Below are positions 23,608-33,075 of a stretch of DNA of 64,000 nt, piece by piece. This stretch comes from Cyanophora paradoxa. Lineage: Eukaryota > Glaucocystophyceae > Cyanophorales > Cyanophoraceae. The translations under genes were made by a program, and so were the position numbers. A model generated the notes under the pieces. That model did no database searches, was not told the origin of the DNA, and saw only the letters and a program-made list of their open reading frames with translations. Position 1 is the first letter of the stretch, and every line of letters begins with the position of its first letter. The stretch is from the NCBI GenBank assembly GCA_004431415.1, contig QPMI01000049.1, positions 279,245 through 343,244 of the forward strand. Direction: 5' to 3'.

Positions 23608-25800
23608 CTAGACGCCGGACTCGCGACGGGCCTCTAGGGTCTTGCGGACCCACGCCACCTGCGCGCGGCCCGGCCGGTTACTAAAAGTCGCTGGCTGGAA
23701 ATCAAGAAGGGGCCCGGGGGCCCTACTAGGCCACGCGGGGCCTAGGCTGGAGTGGGCGCCCCGACCCGGCGGGCAAACGCGTACGGCGGGGCCGTGCGCC
23801 CCTACCCCTGAATGGGGCTGGCCGCTGGCGGCGCCGGGCGGAAGGGGGCGGGTCTACTAGGCTAGGGACGGGAGGCCTGCCGGCGGGGATGGCGGGCTGG
23901 GCGGCGGCGGCCTCATCGATATCGCGCTGGATCTATAGCTAGATCGCGCGCGGGGCAGGGAGATCTAGAGGTGGATCGGAGCCTGGGCCTGTCTGCGCGA
24001 GGGCGAAGCGCCGGCGGGCGGGCGGGCCGAGCCGGGCGGCGACGGCCGCGGGAGCCTTTGGAAGAGACGCCCCGGGGCGCCTCGGATGGGCCGAGGGGAG
24101 GAGGGGGGGAGGGGGGGAGGGGGGGTGTGTGGATAGAAGAAGGAGGGTTGGGGCACCGGTGCCCGAACCACATGGACGAGGGGGGAGTTCTAAAGGGAGA
24201 AGGGGGTTGAGAGGGGGGGGGAGGAGGGGGGGGGTACCTGGGCAAGGGAGACGCCGAGCATGGCTGCAGCGACGGAGACCGAGCGCCACGTCACGCGCGC
24301 CCCCGCCCGCTCCAGCGCTGCCCGCCCGTCAGGCCACATGTACAAAGCGCGCTTAGGCTTCTAGATACAGAGCGCGCTGAGCTTAGATTTGCCTCTGGGT
24401 TCGCGAAAGGCCGCACTGAGAACTCGTGCGCCCTAAAGCTATGCTCGAGTGTGTATATGCTAAATACTTAAGCTCAGCTAAGTTCGCGGGGGCCGGCGGT
24501 GGCGCGCGCTCACCGCTCCGCTGGCGCGTCTCTCGGTTGCGCATCTCGAGCAGGCGCAGCTGCACCGCCTGCGCGCGCGCGCGAGGGCGGCGTGAGATCC
24601 AGGGGCGGTCGAAGGAAGGGAGCGGGGCGGTGCGCGCGTCCAGGGCGTGCGAGATGCGCGTGGTGGACTCGGCTGCGGCGCCCAGGTCCCGCGGCGCTGC
24701 GCATGCGCGTGCGCGCGTCGGCGAGGGAGCTTTAGACGGCTCATGATCACTGAGTTCGGGCCGCGCACGCGTGCGCCCCGCGGGCGGCTTGGAAGGGTCC
24801 GTGACCTACAGAGGGAGGGAAGGCGTGTGAGGGGCGCATAGCGGCGAGCCGGAAGCGGGCTGCACGAACGTCGATGGAAAAGAGGACAAGCTTCGTCTGG
24901 AAGTGGCTCATCTGCGAGGCGGGCGGGCGAAGGTGAGCGGGGCGCGCGCGCTGGCCGCAGACGGCCGATCCGTGAGCCTTGCCAATGACCTTGTTTCCGA
25001 AGCAGAACTTGTACGGGGCTAGCGTAGAGATGCGCGCGGGCTCGTCGCCTCGGAGCGAAGGCGCGGCGATGCGGGCGGGCGGGCGAGGGGGCGGAGGCGG
25101 ACCTGTCATCGTTGCGCGGAACTTGACTTCGCCCTCCCGCAAGTGCTCCTTCGGCGAGTTCGCGTAAACTTGGCCCCCGTGCGCATCCGTGACCTGCCGG
25201 GCGCGGCGCGCGGCGCGGTGAGCCGCTGCGAAGGAAGAGATCAAATCTGGCGCGCGCGAACCGAGAAGTCGATGTCGAGGTCGCTGGCGAGGGAAAGAGC
25301 GACGCACGAGGTTATGCATCGTCACGGAAGAAGATTCGCGCGCCCCGAAGGGGCGCGGCGCGGCTCTGAGACTGGCGGGAGATGGGAGAAGTGGGGCCGA
25401 CTAAGGTGCGCGGGCGCCGCGGTGGCGGCGCGGGGCGCCCGGCAGCATCTATCGAAAGCGCGCTCTACGCCCGAACCCAGCAGCGAACGCGCGCAGCCGC
25501 CGCGAGGCGAAGGAGGGAGCGGCCGTCGCGCGAGCTCGAGGCCCCGGGAAATGCGCCCGCGCCAGCGCGGGGCGCGCCGTCGCTGACGCACCCTCCTTTG
25601 AGCACAACAAACACCGTGTGAACGTCGAACCCTGCCGCGACGTCTTCGTAAACACAGGCCTGCGAAAAGTTCAAAATTCGACCACGGGGGCGACGCGGGC
25701 CGACGCAAACCTCCGCGCTGGGTCTTATGTAGAAGGCGTGGGTCTCCTCGTGGGCCGCGGCGACGGCGCAGAGCAGAAGGAGGGCAGCGAGGGTCTTCAT
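23608..25800 (-). CDS. p24/TMED (emp24/gp25L) cargo receptor
   Basis: p24 proteins are type I membrane proteins that cycle between ER and Golgi with COPII and COPI vesicles and help load cargo. The start at 25800 opens a clear signal peptide (MKTLAALLLLCAVAAAH). The GOLD domain follows over short exons: FYIRPSAE, CVYEDVAAGFDVHTVFVVLK, DLDIDFS, VTDAHGGQVYANSPKE, PYKFCFGNK and MSHFQTKLVLFSIDV. Then come a helical stretch with LRLLEMRNRETRQRS, the membrane span (VTWRSVSVAAMLGVSLAQ) and a short tail VAWVRKTLEARRESGV ending at 23608. The Cys pair that makes the GOLD disulphide is present. The tail has Arg and Lys but neither the usual FF nor a terminal KK. Eight or nine introns are inferred, one with a long G/C-rich body (23,650-24,235). 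It is closest in pattern to TMED2 but the subfamily is not settled. Confidence 0.88.
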
Positions 25801-25840
25801 CCTTGAGGGGTACAAGTGCAGAATTTGGCCGAGACCAGAG
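25801..25840. promoter_or_regulatory. Very short divergent intergenic space
   Basis: The p24 start (25800, minus) and the proposed start of the coiled-coil gene (25841, plus) lie about 40 bases apart. If both starts are right, their promoters must overlap each other's 5' ends. No TATA box is seen. Inference only. Confidence 0.35.
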
Positions 25841-26854
25841 CGATGCTTCACGCGCCGCTCCCGCCCCCAGGCGGATTCCCGATCCCCATGCAAGCAATGC
25901 CCTGGCCCGACCAGTCGCTCGCGTCCGCCCAGCTTTCCCGTCCCGCAACGCACCGAATAAGCTGACGCCCCTCTTTTGCGCAGCCACGAGTTGGAGAACC
26001 TGCGTCAGAGGCTGCAGATCGCCGAGAAGGAGCGTGACGAGGCGAGGCGAGAGCGCGACGAGGCCCGGAGAGAGCGGGACGATGCGCTGCGCCGGCTGGA
26101 GGCGCAGGACGCCGGAAGGAGGTCATCGGCGAGCTCCGCTCCGCGTGTCCTCGAGTTTGGGGTCCACGCGAGCCCGGCCGCTGCCAGGGATGCACTCTGC
26201 GTTCTGACGCGTGCCGATCCGCGCAGTCGAATGCGGCGCTGGCTGCGGCGCTCGCGAAGGCGGCGGCGCACGCATTGAGGGATCGCGTGGTGCCCGTTGC
26301 GGCTCCGGCGGCCGCCTCCTCGGGCGCGGGGGCGGCCCACGCACCGGCAGCTCGCACAGCCCCGCCCGCGGCGGCCGCCGCGTCGGGCCCGCCCCCAGAG
26401 CGGAATCCGATTGCCGCGCTCCTCGCTTCGGCGCCCGCCCCGCCCCAGCGCCCCCGCCGGCCGCTGCCGGCGCCCTCCTGCCCCGCCCTCGGCCTCCTCC
26501 CGGTGCCCTCCGGGCAGGCCCCGCACCCGCGGCCCCCGACCCTCGCCCAGTCCCTTCTCTCCGACCCCGCCCTCCTGCAGCGCCTACCCCCCAGTCGGGT
26601 ACGCGAATCCGCCCCCCGCCCCCCCCCCCCCCCTCCCGCGCGGGCCGAGCCCGGTACCCCCCGCAGAGACGGGCCCCAAGACGAGCCCGGCGCCCCACGA
26701 GCTGCCGTTCGTGGACGGCGTCTTCGTACCCCCGCCCCCGGCGGCCCCCGCGGCGGAGAAGGCCGCGGCGGCGCCGCGGCGGGGCCAGCTCGGGGACGGG
26801 GGTACGCTGGACAAGGCGACCGTCTCCACGCTGCTATCCTTCATCCGCAAGTAG
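25841..26854 (+). CDS. Small coiled-coil protein with proline/alanine-rich C-terminus, unknown function
   Basis: I do not recognise a family. A start at 25841 gives MLHAPLPPPGGFPIPMQ, then an intron to 25981. The next exon encodes a strongly charged coiled coil with the heptad-like RQRLQIAEKERDEARRERDE followed by an almost exact ARRERDE repeat. After another intron (acceptor at 26226) comes SNAALAAALAKAAAHALRD and a long Pro/Ala stretch. The last exon ends ELPFVDGVFVPPPP ... DKATVSTLLSFIRK, stop at 26854. The final ten residues look like a short folded or docking motif. Donor positions of the first and third introns are uncertain (the first may be a GC donor). An adaptor or scaffold role is possible but unproven. 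Confidence 0.55.
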
Positions 26855-27328
26855 GGCCGGCCGGCCGCCTGCTCGGCCGGATGCTTATGCCGCAGAGTCT
26901 CGCCGCTCGATCGCCCTCGCGGCTTGTACCCGTGTTACGTTCCGTTGGAAATTGATCGTGTCGAATGCCAGATTTTGGCGGGCCCAGGCCCCCAGGCCCA
27001 GAGCGCTTGAGCTAGCCTAGTAGCTTGAGCTTGTGGGGCGGCCGGGCTTCTCGGGCTTGTTAGTCGACAGCAGCCCGCAAAGCTGCCGCTGCGCTCAAGC
27101 AGGCCCAACGGCCGCGCCAGCCCCCGTCTCATACGCATTCGCCCCACCCCGCCCTCCTTCAAGGCTTCCAGGCCCGTGAACTTCACCCTAGTCCCGGCCA
27201 CGCATGCACCCCACGTCGGACCAGAGCTCTTCTGCACTGCAGCGCTTCGCCTGGGAGACCGTGCATTCAATACATCGAAGGCAGCACCTCAAGCCCAGCG
27301 CAGCGCGGGCCGGGCCGGGCCGGGCAAG
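26855..27328. other. Gap between convergent genes
   Basis: This is the 3' end of the coiled-coil gene facing the 3' end of the TBL2-like gene. There is no gene and no repeat beyond short palindromes. 3' UTRs and transcription ends are expected here. Confidence 0.5.
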
Positions 27329-29007
27329 CTAGAAGCGCCAGAGGCGGACGCGCTTGTCCAGGCCGGCGGTGGCCAGCAGCGGGGGCTGCAGCGCTGCGAG
27401 AGTGTGAGATCGAATCGTCTGATCGAATCGCGGGATCGAATCTCGGCGGACGCACCGGGGGGGCTAAAGTCCATCGAGACGATCTCGCCATCGTGGGCGC
27501 GGGGTACGGAGGCGACCAGCCGCGCCTCTGCGGCCGTACCCTGCTCCGCGATCGCGAAAACCTGGAGGCCCGTACCCGTCCCGAGGGCCACGAGCGAGCC
27601 GTCGGCGCTGAGCGCGCAGCGCCGCGCCGCCTCCACCAGCGGCGAGGCGAGCAGGAGCCTCGGGTCCTCTCCGACCTGCGCGGATCGAATCTCGGATCAG
27701 ATTCTAATCCGAATTTGAATTTGAATTTGAAAACATTTGATCCCGCTCGCCTCGTAGCGGACGGCGATGTTCCAGAGGCGCCAGGTCTTGTCTTTGGAGC
27801 ACGTGACCGCGCGGCGCCCGTCAGCGGAGAAACAGACGGCGTAGATTCCTCCCTTGTGGCCCCGGAGCGACATGACGTGCTTCTTCGACGACTGGTAGGC
27901 CCCCTTGCCGAGCCCGACGAGGTGCACGAAGCAGTCGCTGCGGCGAAAGCGCGCTCAGCCCCGGACCGGGAGCCCTCGGAAGCGGTGCGGCGCGTCGGGA
28001 AGCTGACCTAGACCACGTGGCAGCGGCGAAGAAGCGACCGCAGGCGGAGCTCGCGAGGCCGTAGACCTCCATGCTGTTTATCTTGAAGCGTTCCAGCAGA
28101 CCGCCGGCCCCGCCGTAGATGCTCACCTGAGTTCCCGTCAGCGGCATCGATATCTCCGCGCCGGCGGCGGGCCGGGCGCCGCACCTCGTCCACGGCGAGC
28201 GTGATGAAGTACGACGCGTCACCCACGCGTCTGTGGAACATCTGGCGCGCGGATCGGCGGCGCGCGGGGCGGGCGGCGCGGCGCGGCGCGGCGCGGCGGC
28301 GGGCTGAGCGGCGCACCTGCGACGCCTCGATCTTGGATTCGCACGAGAACTCCGCGGTCTGCTTCCCGATCACGGCGTCCGAAACGCCGTACGACGCGAC
28401 CTTCTTCTTCACGCCGTACGCGACGGCGACGGACCGCCCGTCCGTGTTGAAGGCGACGCCTGCGCGCGTGGGAGCGTGCGAGTCAGAAGCCGCCAACGCG
28501 CGCGGACGGTGGGGCGCGGGGGGGCGGCGCGTGCATGTCGGCTGGTCGAGGTCAAGGGCCTGGCGCGTCATCTTGACCTCTGCCTTCGCATCCGCTGCGA
28601 CGCCTCCAACGGAGTAGAGGCGAAGGAAGCGGTCGCTGGAGGCCGTGGCGAGCGTCGACCCGTCGGGGCTCCATGAGAACCCGACGACCTTCGAAGCCGT
28701 CAGCAGGCCGAACCATTGGGCGCGCAGCGCTCTCATCCACCTCGTCGGTGTGCCCTTTCAGCGTGGCAGCTAGCGATTCGATTTTCTCCTCCTTCTTGGG
28801 AGCCCTTGCCTCCTTTTTCGCTGGCTGAAGCTTAGCTGGTGCAGCCGGCGCGGCCGGCTCGGGCTCCGGCGTCGGCTCCGGCGTCGCCGGCTTGCGGGAG
28901 AAGAACACCAGCAGGAGCGTCACGACCATGACCGCGGCGACTGCGCCGGCGATGGCCTGGGCCGACGCGCCCTCGAGCAGGCCGACCAGGCCGTGGCTGT
29001 CGCTCAT
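27329..29007 (-). CDS. TBL2: TBL2-like WD40 protein with N-terminal membrane anchor
   Basis: Animal TBL2 is an ER-membrane WD40 protein linked to stress signalling. The start at 29007 gives a short N-terminus, a membrane span (AIAGAVAAVMVVTLLLVFF), a Pro/Glu/Lys linker and then LKGHTDE. WD repeats follow: VVGFSWSPDGSTLATASSDR, VAFNTDGRSVAVAYG, VYGLASSACGRFFAAAT, LRGHKGGIYAVCFSADGRRA continuing SKDKTWRLWN, CALSADGSLVALGTG and the final LLATAGLDKRVRLWRF, stop at 27329. The order anchor, basic linker, seven-blade propeller and the phrase KDKTWRLWN-x-x-VRYE match TBL2 rather than other WD40 families. Seven introns are inferred; the one at 27676-27750 has a GC donor. The middle blade around 28130-28260 is the weakest reading. 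Confidence 0.85.
27676..27750 (-). other. GC-AG intron in the TBL2-like gene
   Basis: Joining NIAVRYE to VGEDPRLLLASPL keeps the family pattern (VxYxxxxDPxLL). The donor is GAG then GCGAGC and the acceptor CGCGCAG. The GT inside the intron would leave the wrong frame. The body holds aaattcaaattcaaattc and gattcgatc repeats. Confidence 0.75.
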
Positions 29008-29267
29008 TCTCCCGCGCGCACCTCGCTCCCCGCTCCGCGCGCGTCTACAGGTGCCGAAGGCCGCAAGCTACGTATACGCTCTGAAGTGAAGTGAGCCACG
29101 GTACCAGTGTACCCCAAGCAGGCCGCCGAAACTGTACCCAGTTCCTTCGTTCACCTCACTACAGCCGGCGAATCGGAGCCGCCGTTTCCTGCGCGAGTCG
29201 CATGGTTCGAATTCCCGCGCGCGGCGCGGCCGGCGGCCCGGCGCCGCGCATGATGGCAATCATGGCA

Positions 29268-29500
29268 TGCATGCAAGACTCCGCAAGTTTCCGACACCTC
29301 TAAATTATATTAATATTCCGAGCTCCGATTCCTCCGAAGCCTCCGAGCCGGCCGCGGTGGGCGTCGCTGGGCGAGCCAGGGCGACCCCCGGCCCCCGGGC
29401 CCGGCCGCCGGGCCGGGCGCCGCGGGCGAGTCGGCGTCCCGGACTCCCGGGTCCCAGGCGCGGCCGCGGCCGGCGCGCGCCGACGTAGACGGCGGTGCGC
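29268..29500. repeat. Diverged duplicate block, copy 1
   Basis: It begins atgcaagactccgcaagttt, has cctctaaattatattaatattccgag, then a long G/C palindromic stretch ending ggcgcgcgccgacgtagacg. The same order recurs at 29632-29850. Confidence 0.65.
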
Positions 29501-29631
29501 CGCCCGGGCCCGCGGGCCGGGCCGCGCAGGCCTAGGCCAGCAGCACGTGCACGGCAGGCGTCGGCAGCCCTGCAACAGCAGCATTTCTTGATCTAGTCAC
29601 CGGGCCGTGCCGCGCGGCATTATCGGCGGCA

Positions 29632-29850
29632 TATGCAAGACTCCGCAAGCACGCAAGACTCCGCAACTTGGCAAGTTTCCGACTCCTCTAAATTGATATT
29701 CCGAGCCGGTGGGCCCGGGCGGCCCCGGCCGCGGCCGCGGCCGCGCCGGCGGCGGGGAGTCCCGGCGGGGGAGTCCGCCCGGCCGGCGCCGGCGGGTCCC
29801 GCGCGCGGACGCGGCGCGGCCCGGCGCGCGCCGATGTCGACGGCGGTGGC
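29632..29850. repeat. Diverged duplicate block, copy 2
   Basis: It repeats the order of 29268-29500: atgcaagactccgcaag (here doubled), cctctaaattgatattccgag, a G/C palindromic body and ggcgcgcgccgatgtcgacg. It is diverged, so the duplication is not recent or the body evolves fast. Confidence 0.65.
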
Positions 29851-29944
29851 CATGCATATGGCCATATGCATGGGCCGCCCGCGGCCGCGGCCATGGGCGG
29901 CAGGCTGAGGCTGAGCTAGGGTTGCCGTGTCCGGCCGCGGATCC

Positions 29945-31165
29945 ATGGACTGCTTAAGCTGGTTAAGCTTTGGGCGTTGCTTCTCTCCTTCTGCGTGCAG
30001 CTCACGACCTTCGTTCGCAGGGCCGCTCCGTGCTCTGCAGCGGCGGCCTCGTCGACGCCATCGCCGCCTGCGGCCACCCCCCGTGCGAACGAAGCGAAGC
30101 GAAGCGAGGCTCCGCTGAGCTTCGTTCGCAGCTCCCTGCGCTTCGAGGAGGCCGCTTCGGTTCGGGAGGAGGGGTACGACGGCCCCGCCCGCGCCCGGCG
30201 GCCCTCCTCGCGGCGGCCCAGGCTAGCCCCGTGAGCGCAACGCGAGCAACGTGATCGGCGTCCCCCCTTTCTCTCTCTCCCTTGCGGTTTGGGGCCGCAG
30301 GGAGGGGGGGCCTCCCGTAGGGGAGCGGGGGCTCAAGCCTTCCCTCAGCTCGGAGAGGACGAGCGCGGCCCCGCGCCGAGTCGGGCGCGTCAGGGGGCGG
30401 GGAGGGGCGCCCCTGGGCGCCCCCGGCCCGCCCCATTGGCAGCGCGCCTCGCCGACGTGCGGCTGCCCGCGCCGCCCGCGCAGGCTGCACCTGTGCCTCG
30501 CGGGGGACTTTGAGGCGGCCGCGGGCCAGCTCGAGGCCGCCGATGCGAGCGAAGCCCGCCCCCGCCGCCCTCCGCTGGCGGGGCGGCGGGCGCCTTCGCA
30601 GCGGAGCGGGCGCTGCAGTCGGTGGCCGTGCCCGAGGCGCGCCAGACCCTCGCCGAGATGGTTCGCCCGCGGGGCGGGGCGCCGAGGGGCCGGCGCAGGG
30701 CGCCGCCGGGTCGCTGAGAAGACGGCGCAGGTGCTGACGATCGACGCGCTAGCGCTGGCGGGGCCCGGCGTGCCCCCCCTCCCGGAGGCCCTCAAGCAAG
30801 ACGCCCTGCAGCTCGCCGGCGCCCGCACCCGAAAGGTGCGAACGAGGTCTCTTAGAAGCTGGAGAAGCTTATGCTGGCGGGGCAGCGCCCGCCGGCGCTC
30901 CCGCGAGCTCGCCTCGTGCACGCCCGGCCCGTCCCCCCCGTCGAGACGACGACCTCCTGCTGCCTCCTCCGCCTCCTCTCCGTCCGCGCCCCGCCCCCTC
31001 TCTCTCCCCCCTAAACTCGGCCTTCGTTCGCAGGGCCGCTTCGTTCGCAGGGCCGCCTCGGGGAGGCGGAGGACCTGGCCCGACGCTCGCTCGCGCTCAT
31101 GTCGCGCGTCGGCGGCCCGCGCGGCGGCCTGTATGTCGCCCGCTGGCGCAGGGCTCGGGCTCTAG
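29945..31165 (+). CDS. Helical-repeat (TPR-like) protein, unknown function
   Basis: No family is certain. Exon-like pieces are GRSVLCSGGLVDAIAACGHP (30021-30082), LRFEEAASVREEGYDGPARA (from 30132), RLHLCLAGDFEAAAGQLEAA (from 30484), ERALQSVAVPEARQTLAEM (about 30605-30662), DALALAGPGVPPLPEALKQD (30730-30835) and GRLGEAEDLARRSLALMSRV (from 31051). The A/G/L/Y spacing resembles TPR helices, as in trafficking (TRAPPC12-like) or scaffold proteins. A start at 29945 (MDCLSWLSF) is only a guess. Two introns have self-complementary ends (30083-30131 and 30836-31033). The C-terminus is not fixed; the last exon may run past 31165 into the proline-rich frame ending at 31554. Confidence 0.45.
30083..30131 (+). 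other. 49-base hairpin intron with complementary ends
   Basis: The intron starts GTGCGAACGAAGC and ends GCTTCGTTCGCAG. All bases but the outermost pair, so the two splice sites would lie at the foot of one stem. The interior gaagcgaagcgaggctccgc can extend the stem. The flanking frames (ACGHP and LRFEEAAS) support splicing here. Confidence 0.65.
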
Positions 31166-31554
31166 AAGGCCTCGCACGCACCCCGCTGACACCGCTGGGT
31201 ACGACTGACGGGGTTGTAAGCGCGGAAACCCCCAGAAGGGCCGCCCCCGGCCCCGCTGACGAGAAGGGCCCCCTCCCGGCCCCTGTGCGCACCAGGGCCG
31301 TCCCCCGGCCTCGCCGAGTCGCTCAGCACAAGGGCCTGCCCCCGGCCCCGCTGATGACAAGGGCCGCCCCGCCCACCCCTCCCCTCCCCTCCCCCCGCCC
31401 GCCGGCCCTCGTCCCCGCGGTCCCCCGTACCCCCGCGGGCCCTCCGGGTCCCCGCCGGCCGCATTCGGCGATGGGTACCCCCCGTCCCATCGGCGCCAAT
31501 GCGGTTTTCCGGGGTCCGAGAGGGCGGCGGGGGGGGGGGGGGTACGCAAAGTGA

Positions 31555-31808
31555 GCGCCGCCGGAGGCGAGAAGGGCGCGGTCGCCTAGTATCGAAGTAC
31601 AATAAGCTGAAGGCAGTTCGCTAGCCGTTGAACCATGCTCAGTATAACTACTAGTACTAGTACTCGCACCATACTACTCAATTCGATATCCTATACTTTT
31701 CGACAAGAAACAAAAAGGAGAAACTAGCTGTGGCTCCCCAACACGAATGCCCAACAAAGACAAGCCGAAAACCGAGCAATGGATGCAGGCGAATCGGAAT
31801 CACGTCGT
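31555..31808. other. Short gap between convergent genes
   Basis: It is AT-richer and contains CTAGTACTAG palindromes at 31650-31670. It probably holds the 3' ends of the flanking genes. Confidence 0.4.
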
Positions 31809-32948
31809 TTAGATGTGATGGAACAGAGTCGACACGGCTTGAAGGAGGCTCTTTGCTGCCACGATGGCAGCATCCCCATCCGGCACCAGCTTCTTTTCGT
31901 ATACCTTCCATACATCATAGTCAGCGGATTCAAAGAACGTTTGCAAAACCAAGAAAAGAAGAAGCCACTCACGTATGCCGCGATGGCCCCCATCACACAC
32001 ACATCGAGCTTCCGATTGAGATTCCGATCAGATTTTTTGCGATTCTCCTCGTTCGTCACCATCATCTGCAGCATAGCTTCCAACACATCTACGAGGGCGT
32101 CCCCCCGCTTGCCAGAGAAAGCGGAACGCAGCTTCTTGGACCAAAAGACTGGGCGGTTCAGCGGCAGAGATGGCGGAGCGCCAGCTGCGTCCGACTGCGA
32201 ATCCGGCTTGCCTTGATCAGCAGAATCGCCCGCAGACTGCACATCATCGCAATATCAATCCCAAACGTTTTGCAAGCGATAGAAAAGAGATACCTTGACT
32301 AGGAGGCCTTCGTCATGCGAAGAGCTGAATTCGAACAGCCTTTGACGGCCGTACCGCGACGGGGTCTCCGGCGTGCTCGATGTCGCGGGCTTCCGGCGAG
32401 GTGTGATGTTCAGAGAAAACCGCGAGTATACTTGCTGGTGTACTGCAGATCCCTTGCGCATGCCCTGCAGCTGGAGGGAGGATGTCGAGCCCTTCACTCC
32501 GAAGTCGTGGGCTCCACGGATGCCTGCGCGCGACGGCATGCTCAGCCTCAGCCAGACCGAGCAATCTATCCGAAGATTCTCACCGTGCGACACGATCGTC
32601 GGCAAAGCGCTGGAGACAAAGCTCGGGGTAACCGCCGCAAAACTCGAGACCGCACCCCGTGCACGGTCCTGCTGCATAATCTGCGAGTCAAGGTGTATAA
32701 TCAGAGCACAGCAGCAGCATTGCGGCAACGGCAAGCCCAGGGAGACGGCCGGACGGCCCAGGCGGCACAAGCGCTATCAGCGGTGCCGCTAAGCGTTGCC
32801 AGGAGCCGCTGAGCGTTGCCAGCAGTAGCAAGTTGAGAACACTCACTCTGTGGTCTGTGGGAGGAAGAGGAAGTGCAACGCGGGAACGTGTACCCGTACT
32901 ATGGTTCACCCCCCCTGTGCTTTCGACCGGAGTCGCTTGCGGCTCCAT
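31809..32948 (-). CDS. Unknown protein, five or six exons, charged helical C-terminus
   Basis: I do not recognise it. The start at 32948 gives MEPQATPVESTGGVNHS. Later exons give DRARGAVSSFAAVTPSFVSS (about 32594-32670) and FGVKGSTSSLQLQGMRKG running to RYGRQRLFEFSSSHDEGLL (about 32296-32533). Next comes the best exon, 31971-32236, with SAGDSADQGKPDSQSD, VFWSKKLRSAFSGKRGDALV, DVLEAMLQMMVTNEENRKKS and ends MGAIAAY before a gtgagt donor. The last exon is VYEKKLVPDGDAAIVAAKSL ending LFHHI, stop at 31809. The intron 32534-32593 is in frame and may be retained. The codon usage is less GC-biased than that of its neighbours. Confidence 0.6.
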
Positions 32949-33075
32949 CGTGGAACTGCGGCCGCGGAGTTGCTTGGCCACAGGTACGGACCGCGGCTGT
33001 AAGCCATGGGTTGCACTTACGGAGAGAGGTTACGCAGGAATCCGTGCCGACACAGTGGTCGTTGGAGTTCGAGAT

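Larger units (their letters stand above)
29008..29944. other. Gene-free stretch with a diverged tandem duplication
   Basis: It probably contains the TBL2-like promoter (29008-29100). The rest is taken up by two related blocks described separately, each with a small AT-rich head and a G/C palindromic tail. No gene is supported. Confidence 0.5.
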
